Assembly: GCA_946062035.1 (NCBI GenBank) | Contig: CAMGTS010000014.1 | Coordinates: 1-13,374, forward strand | Direction: 5' to 3' | Source: an uncultured Bacteroidales bacterium | GTDB taxonomy: Bacteria > Bacteroidota > Bacteroidia > Bacteroidales > UBA932 | Length of the DNA stretch: 13,374 nt | Shown here: piece after piece, positions 1 to 6,442 of the stretch | Position numbering within the stretch: the stretch's first letter is position 1 | How the letters are laid out: each line of letters opens with the position of its first letter | Program-made: the position numbers and the translations under genes | The notes under the pieces: generated by a model | Databases searched by the model: none | The model's input: the letters and a program-made list of their open reading frames with translations, nothing else | Told to the model about the DNA's origin: nothing

Positions 1-374
1 ATCTCAGTGACTTTGTCACCCTCTTTGATATCAATCTTTCTTCTGTCGATATCAAAACCTGCGCTTGCAAGAGCTTCAGCGACCTGAATATTGTTAACAG
101 AACCGTAAATCTTACCAGTACCGCTGACTTTAGCCTTGATTGTAAGTTTTACACCTGCGAGCTTATCAGCGAGTGCCTGAGCGTCAGCGACAAACTTAGC
201 CTCCTTGTGGGCTCTCTGCTTCATAGTCTCAGCGAGCTGCTTCTTAGCGGACTCAGTCGCAAGAATAGCGAGACCCTGAGGGAAAAGATAATTGTTAGCG
301 TAACCGTTCTTTACCTTAACGATATCGTTCTTGTGTCCCAATTTGCGGACATCAACTTTAAGTATTACTTCCAT
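1..374 (-). CDS. rplI: 50S ribosomal protein bL9 (3' end outside window)
   Basis: The first 124 codons are visible; the C-terminal part lies beyond the left edge. bL9 is a two-domain protein that binds 23S rRNA near the base of the L1 stalk. The N-terminus starts MEVILKVDVRKLGHKNDIV, followed by the family's NGYANNYLFPQGLA segment (about residues 23-36), which makes the N-domain certain. The long connecting helix (about 40-75) and the start of the C-domain follow. It is the last visible gene of the rpsF-rpsR-rplI operon, 15 nt after the rpsR stop codon. A perfect AGGAGG (382-387, minus strand) sits 7 nt before the ATG at 374, which fixes the start and is unusual in this genome. Confidence 0.97.
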   Translation of the reverse strand, partial: MEVILKVDVRKLGHKNDIVKVKNGYANNYLFPQGLAILATESAKKQLAETMKQRAHKEAKFVADAQALADKLAGVKLTIKAKVSGTGKIYGSVNNIQVAEALASAGFDIDRRKIDIKEGDKVTE

Positions 375-381
375 ATTATCT

Positions 382-387
382 CCTCCT
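382..387 (-). promoter_or_regulatory. Perfect Shine-Dalgarno site of rplI
   Basis: The minus strand reads AGGAGG with a 7-nt spacer (AGATAAT) to the rplI ATG, inside the 15-nt gap between rpsR and rplI. rpsF, the M16 gene, ompA, the LPS kinase gene, the HU-like gene and dnaG show no such site, so this looks like a selected element rather than the genome's default initiation signal. Confidence 0.85.
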
Positions 388-389
388 TA

Positions 390-668
390 TTATTTCAAAA
401 GGTCAGTAACGTATGGCAGCAAGGCAAGGTGACGAGCACGCTTTACAGCCTGAGCCACTTTCTTTTGGAATTTGAGAGATGTACCTGTGATACGGCGAGG
501 AAGGATCTTTCCCTGCTCGTTGAGGAATCTCTTCAAGAACTCAGCGTCCTTATAGTCGATGTACTTGATGCCGGCCTTTTTGAAACGGCAGTACTTCTTC
601 TTCTTGACTTCTACGGTAACCGGATTCAGGTAACGGATACCTGCGTTATCTTCATTTCTCTGTGCCAT
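390..668 (-). CDS. rpsR: 30S ribosomal protein bS18
   Basis: This 92-residue protein is somewhat longer than the 75-residue E. coli bS18 because of an extended N-terminus. The core is unmistakable: [20 protein letters not shown] (about residues 22-41), then [20 protein letters not shown] and the C-terminal [15 protein letters not shown]. bS18 pairs with bS6 on the platform of the 30S subunit. In Flavobacterium ribosomes, bS18 and bS6 together with bS21 sequester the anti-Shine-Dalgarno tail of 16S rRNA (established for that relative, not shown here). The gene is second in the rpsF operon, 15 nt after the rpsF stop. It has a perfect AGGAGG at 676-681, 7 nt before its ATG, which supports the start and suggests translational feedback. 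Confidence 0.98.
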   Translation of the reverse strand: MAQRNEDNAGIRYLNPVTVEVKKKKYCRFKKAGIKYIDYKDAEFLKRFLNEQGKILPRRITGTSLKFQKKVAQAVKRARHLALLPYVTDLLK

Positions 669-675
669 GATAATT

Positions 676-681
676 CCTCCT
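676..681 (-). promoter_or_regulatory. Perfect Shine-Dalgarno site of rpsR
   Basis: The minus strand reads AGGAGG, then the 7-nt spacer AATTATC and the rpsR ATG. It lies between the rpsF stop (684-686) and the rpsR start. Strong SDs ahead of bS18 and/or bS21 genes are reported for several Bacteroidota classes that otherwise ignore SDs, where an autoregulatory role has been proposed. The site is visible here; its use in regulation is inferred. Confidence 0.88.
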
Positions 682-683
682 AA

Positions 684-1061
684 TTACTCGTTGGTTTCTT
701 TTTTCTCAGCCTCTGTGCTGTTCTTCTTTGCAGCCCAGTTAGCTCTTCTCTTTTCAGCGTAAGCCACAGCGTCCTTGTCCAGGGCGAAAGTGAGGAATCT
801 GATGATTCTCTCATCTCTGCGGTACTGTGTCTCAAGCTTATCGATAAATGCAGGCTCTGCCTGGAACTCTATCAGATGATAGAAGCCCGAGGTCTTTTTC
901 TGGATAGGGTAAGCAAGCTTCTTGAGACCCCAATCCTCATCATTTACAACTGTGCCATTGTTCTCCTTGATAAGGTTGAGATACTTGGCAGCCGTTTCCT
1001 TCATCTGAGCCTCAGACAAAACGGGAGTTGCAATGAAAACGGTTTCGTAATTCTTTAACAT
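684..1061 (-). CDS. rpsF: 30S ribosomal protein bS6
   Basis: This 125-residue protein starts [19 protein letters not shown], the usual bS6 opening. It has the typical [22 protein letters not shown] stretch (listed as consecutive motifs GLKKLAYPI and [12 protein letters not shown], about residues 45-67) and [13 protein letters not shown] (about 80-92). The tail is charged and low in complexity ([14 protein letters not shown]). bS6 forms a heterodimer with bS18 on the 30S platform. It is the first gene of the operon, with its own promoter at 1129-1159 and a leader of about 60 nt. No SD precedes the ATG; the upstream bases are A/T rich, as usual in Bacteroidota. Expression is probably tuned through the leader hairpin at 1093-1122. 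Confidence 0.98.
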   Translation of the reverse strand: MLKNYETVFIATPVLSEAQMKETAAKYLNLIKENNGTVVNDEDWGLKKLAYPIQKKTSGFYHLIEFQAEPAFIDKLETQYRRDERIIRFLTFALDKDAVAYAEKRRANWAAKKNSTEAEKKETNE

Positions 1062-1092
1062 CTCGTTAAATTTAATTTAATTGGTTAATACT

Positions 1093-1122
1093 GCCCGGGA
1101 GAGTTTGCAGACTTCTCCGAGC
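1093..1122 (-). promoter_or_regulatory. Candidate S6:S18-binding leader hairpin of the rpsF operon
   Basis: Read on the minus strand, the start of the rpsF leader folds as GCUCGGAGA ... UCUCCCGGGC: nine pairs (one G-U) with a single extra C on the 3' arm, around an 11-nt loop. The 3' arm contains CCG, the trinucleotide conserved in the known rpsF-leader motif bound by the bS6:bS18 complex. The hairpin lies almost at the predicted transcript 5' end, as expected for a leader element. I see the stem and the CCG directly. Assignment to the S6:S18 family is inference, because I could not run a covariance model. Confidence 0.5.
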
Positions 1123-1128
1123 GGGGTG

Positions 1129-1159
1129 CAAAGATAGCGATATTCGCGGCAAATCCAAA
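1129..1159 (-). promoter_or_regulatory. Bacteroidota-type promoter of rpsF-rpsR-rplI
   Basis: On the minus strand TTTG (1156-1159) is followed by a 19-nt spacer and TATCTTTG (1129-1136). This matches the Bacteroidales -33/-7 consensus TTTG ... TAnnTTTG with standard spacing. Transcription would start near 1122-1125, about 60 nt before the rpsF ATG. Confidence 0.85.
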
Positions 1160-1239
1160 TCTTTTACATTTAAGCAACAATTCTGCGGTCTGCGGCATCT
1201 TTATTGTAGCGCAAATTCCTATAAAAAACATGGGCCGGC

Positions 1240-1282
1240 GTCATGGCAGAAAAAAAGTCGGTACGTTTTTTCTGACCACGAC
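1240..1282. repeat. Interrupted inverted repeat between divergent promoters
   Basis: The left arm GTCATGGCAGAAAAAA (1240-1255) pairs with the right arm TTTTTTCTGACCACGAC (1266-1282). There is one mismatch (A1243 against C1279), one bulged base (A1275) and a 10-nt loop. It lies between the rpsF promoter and the M16 promoter, and its right arm covers the expected -33 position of the latter. It could be an operator or a transcribed hairpin; function is unknown. The rest of 1160-1239 shows nothing I can identify. Confidence 0.6.
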
Positions 1283-1299
1283 TTCAGTTGTTATATTTG
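1271..1299 (+). promoter_or_regulatory. Probable promoter of the M16 peptidase gene
   Basis: TATATTTG (1292-1299) fits the Bacteroidales TAnnTTTG element. The -33 half is poor: TCTG at 1271-1274, 17 nt upstream, is the closest match. Transcription would begin near 1304-1306, leaving a 5' leader of about 45 nt before the ATG at 1352. No SD is present in that leader. Confidence 0.6.
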
Positions 1300-1351
1300 C
1301 GGAAATGCGGCGGGCGTCGCTGCATTACAGATTAATAGACAAACGTGATTT

Positions 1352-4168
1352 ATGAAGAAATTTATTTCATTACTGTTACTTGTATTTTTTTGCAGCGCTG
1401 CATCCTACGCTCAGTTCCTGCTTAATCCGCAGGAAGCGGTAAAAAACGATTCTACCCTTGTCATAGGCAAGCTTGATAATGGCCTTACCTATTATATCCG
1501 CAAAAACGCAAATCCGGAACATAGAGCGGAATTCTATATAGCTACGGATGTCGGAGCGATCCAGGAGACTCCGGCCCAAAGAGGTCTTGCCCATTTCCTT
1601 GAGCACATGTGTTTCAACGGAAACCGTGATTTTCCTGGCAATACGATGATGTCATACCTGGAGAAGAATGGACTTATCTTCGGCGCTAACATAAACGCCA
1701 TGACAGGTGTGGAGTCAACGATATATACCTTGAATGCAATTCCTACGGACCGCAAGGCTATGGTTGATACCGCTTTGGTAATATTGTTGAACGATGCGGC
1801 TTTTGTCACCAATGATCCCGCTGAGGTAGAGAAAGAGAGGGGCGTTATCATCGAAGAGTGGCGTAGCGGCAATTCGGCGCAGCGCCGTCAGCAGGAGCAG
1901 ATGTTCAAGGTTATCTTTAAGGGGACAAAATACGCCGACTGCAATATCATCGGTGATGAAGAGTGCCTGAAGAGCTTTGACCCTCAGGAACTCGTAAACT
2001 TTTATAAAACTTGGTATTATCCTGCTAACCAGGCGATTATCGTTGCGGGTGATGTTGACGTGAAATATGTTGAGGGTAAGATCAAGGAACTTTTCGGTGC
2101 TCTGCCGAAGAAGGAAATTGAACCTGCCAAAGAAAAGATAGTTGTTCCGGGTAATGAAGCTCCTGACTATATGATATTCACGGATCCTGAGCTTGTGGCT
2201 AAGAATCTGATGATTTTAATCAAGCAGGAGAAAATGCCTAAAGAGTATAACAGTTTGGGATTGGGTGTCCTCAATGGTATGATGAAAGACCTGATAGCAT
2301 CAATGCTTAACGAAAGATTGGATGATGCGTCAAAGGCTCCCGGCGCGAAGTTCTCTTCAGCGTCCGGCTCTGTTACTTCTCTTAACAATAGTCTGGAGGC
2401 TTTTTTTGTCGGTTGCATGGTCAATGACAAGGCGTCTGAGGCATTGGAGGGGATCATGGCCGTATTGAGACAGATTCAGACATACGGCTTTACCCAGGGC
2501 GAATTCGACCGTGCTAAGGCTTCTTTGCTGAGACGCTATCAGGCTATGGCTGACGCCGCCGCAACACGCACTAACAGAACCTATGCAATGGCCTGTGTGA
2601 ACAATTTCATTGACAATGAGCCTGTTGCAGATCCTGTTTATATGAACGAAGTCGTAAAACAGTATGCTTCTTTGGTTAATGTTGATGCTTTGAATCAGGC
2701 TATCAAGCAGATCATACGTCCGACAGACAATATTATCATCTATTCAGGTCCTCAGAAGGAGGGCGAAGTAGCTCCTACGGAGGCCGAACTTTCCGCTGCG
2801 TACAAGTCTGCTTTTGAAAAAGAAATTAAACCTCTTGAGGACGAAGGAGTTATGGAGCCTTTGATCGCTGAGGGACAGGTTAAGGCCGGCTCAATAGTCA
2901 AGAGCGAAAAGGGGTATCTTGGAACTGAGGTACTTACCCTTTCAAATGGCGTAAAGGTATATCTCTATCCGAATGATTTGAGAAAGGATGCGGTAACTTT
3001 CTCTCTTTATCAGGAAGGAGGAAAGTCAATCCTGCCACAGGAACTCCTGCCAAGCTTCGAGGATAATGTCATGGCGTTCATCGGACAAAATGCCGGAGTT
3101 TCGAAGTTCTCTCAGTCAAAGCTCAATAAGATGCTTGCCGGTAAACAGGTCAGCGTGTCAGCTTATCTCGGTGATATTACAAGCAGATTGAGCGGACGGA
3201 GCTCTTCAAAGGATGTTGAGACAATGCTTCAGCTTGCATATTTGAAGTTCACGCAGCCGAGATGCGAGCCGGATGAGTTCAAGAATTCCTATGACCAGTT
3301 GGTAGCAATCGCCGCAAATATCGAGAGTTCTCCTGAGTTCAAATATCAGGTCATGCTTTCCGATGTCATGAACAACAGTAGCAAGAGGGCTTTGACCATA
3401 AATAGCGAAATGTTGAAGGAGGTTAGCCCGGAAAAGGTCCGTCAGGGCAATGAAATTTTGTTCGGCAATGCTGAGGGGGCGAAAGTCTTTATAGGCGGAG
3501 ATTTCAAGACGGATGAGATAAAACCTTTGATAGAGAAATATATCGCTTCACTTCCTGTCAAGAAGGACGGAAAGCACAAGATAGTAGACCATAATCTTTA
3601 TCCTGCCAAAGGGGTGACAGATAATGTCAAGACAATGAAGATGCAGAACCCTAATGTCTATGCGGCGATACTTTACACTGGAGATAGTGAATATAACAAA
3701 GAGAATAATCTCAGGCTCAGTGCGATGTCCTATGTGCTTGAAATGAGATATATCGCTTCACTCCGTGAGGAGGACGGCGGAACATATTCTCCTTCTGTCG
3801 GTGGGACTATATACCCTCAGCCGAAGCCGCTTTACATTTTCCAGGTAATGTTCCAGACACAATTAGAAAAGGCTCAGGGTCTGATTGACAAGGTGTATGC
3901 CGGATTGAATGATCTTGCGTCTAACGGCCCGACTTCAGAGGAGATGACCAAGACAGTAGAGATGCTTAAAAAGCAGATTCCGGAAAACAAGAAGAATCCT
4001 GGTTACTGGATGAACCTCATAACAGATTATTATAGGCAAGGTGTGGATATGCAGTCAACAACCGAAGATATTGACAAATTTGTAACAGCTGAAAGCATTC
4101 AGAATATGGCTAAACAGCTTGTTAACGACAATAACAGGGCTTTGGTGGAGCTTGTACCTGAAAAATAA
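1352..4168 (+). CDS. Secreted M16-family zinc metallopeptidase
   Basis: The 938-residue protein opens with a signal peptide (MKKFISLLLLVFFCSAASYA, cut near A20/Q21), so it acts outside the cytoplasm, probably in the periplasm. The inverted zinc motif HFLEH gives H81, E84 and H85. The third ligand lies in ERGVIIEEW (E169 by analogy with pitrilysin, E168 adjacent). The length fits a double M16A/M16B protein in which only the N-terminal half keeps the zinc site. The C-terminal half has the family's LREEDGGTYSPSVGG segment (about residues 801-815) but no second HxxEH. Such enzymes degrade peptides or small unfolded proteins in a closed chamber. It is the only gene between its own promoter and the ompA promoter. 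The substrate is not deducible, and PqqL-like is only the closest general label. Confidence 0.93.
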   Translation: MKKFISLLLLVFFCSAASYAQFLLNPQEAVKNDSTLVIGKLDNGLTYYIRKNANPEHRAEFYIATDVGAIQETPAQRGLAHFLEHMCFNGNRDFPGNTMMSYLEKNGLIFGANINAMTGVESTIYTLNAIPTDRKAMVDTALVILLNDAAFVTNDPAEVEKERGVIIEEWRSGNSAQRRQQEQMFKVIFKGTKYADCNIIGDEECLKSFDPQELVNFYKTWYYPANQAIIVAGDVDVKYVEGKIKELFGALPKKEIEPAKEKIVVPGNEAPDYMIFTDPELVAKNLMILIKQEKMPKEYNSLGLGVLNGMMKDLIASMLNERLDDASKAPGAKFSSASGSVTSLNNSLEAFFVGCMVNDKASEALEGIMAVLRQIQTYGFTQGEFDRAKASLLRRYQAMADAAATRTNRTYAMACVNNFIDNEPVADPVYMNEVVKQYASLVNVDALNQAIKQIIRPTDNIIIYSGPQKEGEVAPTEAELSAAYKSAFEKEIKPLEDEGVMEPLIAEGQVKAGSIVKSEKGYLGTEVLTLSNGVKVYLYPNDLRKDAVTFSLYQEGGKSILPQELLPSFEDNVMAFIGQNAGVSKFSQSKLNKMLAGKQVSVSAYLGDITSRLSGRSSSKDVETMLQLAYLKFTQPRCEPDEFKNSYDQLVAIAANIESSPEFKYQVMLSDVMNNSSKRALTINSEMLKEVSPEKVRQGNEILFGNAEGAKVFIGGDFKTDEIKPLIEKYIASLPVKKDGKHKIVDHNLYPAKGVTDNVKTMKMQNPNVYAAILYTGDSEYNKENNLRLSAMSYVLEMRYIASLREEDGGTYSPSVGGTIYPQPKPLYIFQVMFQTQLEKAQGLIDKVYAGLNDLASNGPTSEEMTKTVEMLKKQIPENKKNPGYWMNLITDYYRQGVDMQSTTEDIDKFVTAESIQNMAKQLVNDNNRALVELVPEK

Positions 4169-4212
4169 TTGTAGATAATATCTGTTGTGCATCTGATTTG
4201 AGAAAATATTTT

Positions 4213-4220
4213 TAACTTTG
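4213..4220 (+). promoter_or_regulatory. -7 element of the ompA promoter
   Basis: TAACTTTG matches TAnnTTTG. A weak -33 candidate, TTGT at 4185-4188, sits 24 nt upstream, slightly far. Transcription would start near 4225-4228, about 80 nt before the ATG at 4308, so ompA need not depend on readthrough from the M16 gene. Confidence 0.7.
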
Positions 4221-4231
4221 CGGATGGCTTA

Positions 4232-4271
4232 TATCCTATTCTGACAGCGAATAGGACAGATAATAAGGATA
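4232..4271 (+). promoter_or_regulatory. 5'-leader hairpin of ompA with an alternative pairing
   Basis: TCCTATT (4234-4240) pairs perfectly with AATAGGA (4250-4256) around a 9-nt loop, a few bases from the predicted mRNA 5' end. A second copy, AATAAGGATA (4262-4271), can pair instead with TATCCTATT (4232-4240) with one bulged base, so the two structures exclude each other. 5'-terminal hairpins stabilise E. coli ompA mRNA; a similar role here is inference. Confidence 0.5.
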
Positions 4272-4307
4272 AATTATTTTAAATTATTAACTATAAACTT
4301 TTTTAAG

Positions 4308-5498
4308 ATGAACTTTAAGAAATTATTTATGGCAGTCGCTATTTGCGCTGTCGCTGTTTCTTCAGCTTCTGCACAGGTTGTAAGAGGCAATGAAGCTCAG
4401 ACAAAGAGAGGTCCTTATGAGACTAATCGTTTCTTCGACAATGTCTTCATTGGCGTTGCCGGTGGCGTAAACTACTATATGGGAGAGAACGATTCTAAGA
4501 TGGACTTCCAGGATAGACTTGCACCAGCTGTTCAGGCTTATGTAGGTAAGTGGATTACTCCTTCTGTCGGTGTAAGAGTAGGATACTATGGTATCAAGGC
4601 AAAAGGTATGACTTTCAGCCAGAACAACCCTTACGTTACTGACAGATATGAGAATGGCTATGAGCAGAAGATGAACTTGAACCAGGTTCGCGGTGACTTC
4701 ATGTGGAATCTTTCAAACGCTATCGGCGGTTACAGAGCTGACAGATTCTGGGATATCGCTCCTTATGTAGGTATGGGTTGGATGTGGAACGCTTCTGAGC
4801 ACAAAGTTAACGGCTCAAGCAACAGAAACAACGAACTTGCAGTAACAGGTGGTATCTACAACATGTTCCGTCTTACTCAGGCTTTGGATCTTACTTTAGA
4901 TATCAACATGGCTTATGTAAACCAGCGTTTTGAAGGCGAGGTTGGCGGTTCACGTCAGGAATATATCGCTTCTGCATCACTCGGTCTTGCTTACAACTTC
5001 CGTAACAGAGAGTTCTCAAGAGCTCACGCAGCTGTTGATGTAACTCCTTACAACAACAAGATCAAGGATTTGAACGATGCTCTTGCAGCTGCTAACGCTA
5101 AGAACGCTGACCTTAAGAAGGCTCTTGACGAGGCTAACAACCGTCCTGCAAAAGAGGTTATCGTAAAGGGTAAGGATGTCGTTGCTCCTTCAAAGGTTGC
5201 TGTGTTCTTCCCGATCGGAAGAGCTACTCTTGATGCAGCTTCAGTTCAGAACATTAAGAACTTTGCAGAGGGCTTCAAGAAAGCAGATTCATCACGCAAG
5301 CTTACTCTTGAGGGTAGTGCTGACAGCGCAACTGGTTCAGCTAATACAAACAACAAACTTGCTCAGAAGAGAATGGATGCTGTTGTTGACATTCTCGTAA
5401 AAGAGGGTATTGATAAGGACAGAATAGAACTCAACAACCGTGGCGGTATCAACGAGTACAAGCCTAACAAGCTTAACCGTTGTGTTGTTCTCTACTAA
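4308..5498 (+). CDS. OmpA-family outer-membrane protein, peptidoglycan-binding
   Basis: The 396-residue protein has a signal peptide (about residues 1-22, ending SSASA before Q23). An eight-strand-type beta-barrel follows (about 45-232), rich in alternating aromatic strands and ending LGLAYNF. A short coiled-coil-like linker (about 249-278, with LNDALAAAN and LKKALDEAN) leads to a C-terminal OmpA domain (about 295-396). That domain has VAVFFPIGRATLD, then D339 in GSADS and R355 in LAQKRMDAV, at the positions of the Asp and Arg that hold diaminopimelate of peptidoglycan. The C-terminus is NRCVVLY where relatives usually have NRRV or NRVV. The gene has its own promoter, a leader hairpin and an intrinsic terminator, consistent with an abundant, monocistronic envelope protein that ties the outer membrane to the cell wall. 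Confidence 0.95.
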   Translation: MNFKKLFMAVAICAVAVSSASAQVVRGNEAQTKRGPYETNRFFDNVFIGVAGGVNYYMGENDSKMDFQDRLAPAVQAYVGKWITPSVGVRVGYYGIKAKGMTFSQNNPYVTDRYENGYEQKMNLNQVRGDFMWNLSNAIGGYRADRFWDIAPYVGMGWMWNASEHKVNGSSNRNNELAVTGGIYNMFRLTQALDLTLDINMAYVNQRFEGEVGGSRQEYIASASLGLAYNFRNREFSRAHAAVDVTPYNNKIKDLNDALAAANAKNADLKKALDEANNRPAKEVIVKGKDVVAPSKVAVFFPIGRATLDAASVQNIKNFAEGFKKADSSRKLTLEGSADSATGSANTNNKLAQKRMDAVVDILVKEGIDKDRIELNNRGGINEYKPNKLNRCVVLY

Positions 5499-5533
5499 TT
5501 AATAAGAGTAGAATTATTCGAAATGAACTTTAG

Positions 5534-5566
5534 AAAGCAGCCTGCGAGTGCGGGCTGCTTTTTTTT
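5534..5566 (+). terminator. Intrinsic terminator of ompA
   Basis: AGCAGCC (5536-5542) pairs with GGCTGCT (5553-5559) around a 10-nt loop, followed by a run of T to 5566. It lies 36 nt after the ompA stop codon and separates ompA from the kinase gene. Confidence 0.92.
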
Positions 5567-5612
5567 GTATGGCGGAAACTTCTTGTTCCGCTCCGGTCTG
5601 CGAATATTTGAT

Positions 5613-5620
5613 TACATTTG
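5613..5620 (+). promoter_or_regulatory. Candidate -7 promoter element of the LPS kinase gene
   Basis: TACATTTG fits TAnnTTTG and lies only 7 nt before the ATG at 5628, so the predicted mRNA would have almost no leader. I see no good TTTG at the -33 position, which lowers confidence. Confidence 0.45.
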
Positions 5621-5627
5621 TTACGAT

Positions 5628-6398
5628 ATGAGAGTAGTCGTAAATCCTAAATATGCCGATCTTACTGATTTTATAAAGACTGTGCTGGACAGTAATTATT
5701 CTCATGGAACTGTCTATCGCAATGCACGGAACAGGGTCGAGGAGACTGTTGCAAATGGTCGTCGTGTCGTTGTCAAGATTTTTGGAAAACCATCTTTGTT
5801 CAACAGATTAGTCTATTCTGTATTAAGACCGACGAAGGCGAGACGTTCTTATGAATATTCATTAGAACTTCTGAAAATGGGCTTCGAAGTGCCCGAACCT
5901 GTCGGTTATGTTGAATCTTATAAAGGCGGTTTGCTTGATTTGTCATGCTTTGTCTGCGTGTATTCCGACTATAAGCCTGTTGCGGATTTTATCAACTATG
6001 ATGAGCGTTCTGATGATGAACTTGTCAAATGTCATGGTTTTGCATCGGAGTTCTCCAAGTTTGCCGCTGAACTTCACGGGAAAGGAGTAATTCACGGTGA
6101 TTTCAATAGGGAGAATATTCTATATAAGATAGTGGACGGTAAGTGGCATTTCTCCATGATTGACCTGAATAGAGCTTCTTTCGGCAACAAGAACGAGAAA
6201 AAGTTCGCCCAAGAGATGGGGCATCTCGGTTTTGATATAGCGTTGCTTTCGACTGTAGTCAAATTATACTCAGCTCTCAGAGGGCTTGAACCGCGCCAGA
6301 CCCTTGCCTATGCGGTGGGGCAATCTGTCCGCTACAGCCGCCGCAAACGCATCAAAAGAGCTATCCTCTGTGCGATAGGCCTGAAAAAGAAGATGTAG
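5628..6398 (+). CDS. Lipopolysaccharide core kinase, WaaP/InaA family
   Basis: This 256-residue cytoplasmic protein has a eukaryotic-like kinase fold of the Kdo/WaaP group, which phosphorylates sugars of the lipid A-core region. Visible motifs are VVVKIFGKP with the ATP-binding lysine K50, the catalytic loop HGDFNRENIL with H156, D158 and N163, and MIDLNRA with the metal-binding D179. The C-terminus is basic (YSRRKRIKRA, then GLKKKM), suiting work at the inner membrane face. The N-terminus MRVVVNPKYADL resembles Bacteroidales homologues. An in-frame ATG at 5523 would add 35 residues but lies upstream of the ompA terminator, so 5628 is the better start. No SD precedes it. The exact sugar target cannot be told. 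Confidence 0.87.
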   Translation: MRVVVNPKYADLTDFIKTVLDSNYSHGTVYRNARNRVEETVANGRRVVVKIFGKPSLFNRLVYSVLRPTKARRSYEYSLELLKMGFEVPEPVGYVESYKGGLLDLSCFVCVYSDYKPVADFINYDERSDDELVKCHGFASEFSKFAAELHGKGVIHGDFNRENILYKIVDGKWHFSMIDLNRASFGNKNEKKFAQEMGHLGFDIALLSTVVKLYSALRGLEPRQTLAYAVGQSVRYSRRKRIKRAILCAIGLKKKM

Positions 6399-6442
6399 GA
6401 CGAGACGGGCTACGTATTGTTTTGCGGTCAATAATGGCAGCA

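Noticed and set aside
207..683. Open frame of 158 codons on the plus strand
   Set aside because: It is antisense to rplI and rpsR, whose identities are certain, and it shows no recognisable protein features.
1534..1872. Minus-strand open frame inside the M16 gene
   Set aside because: It lies opposite the zinc-site region of the peptidase and has no promoter or family signature; it is a coding shadow.
5523..5627. N-terminal extension of the LPS kinase from an in-frame ATG at 5523
   Set aside because: The added codons run straight through the strong ompA terminator, and the protein beginning at 5628 already matches the family's normal N-terminus.
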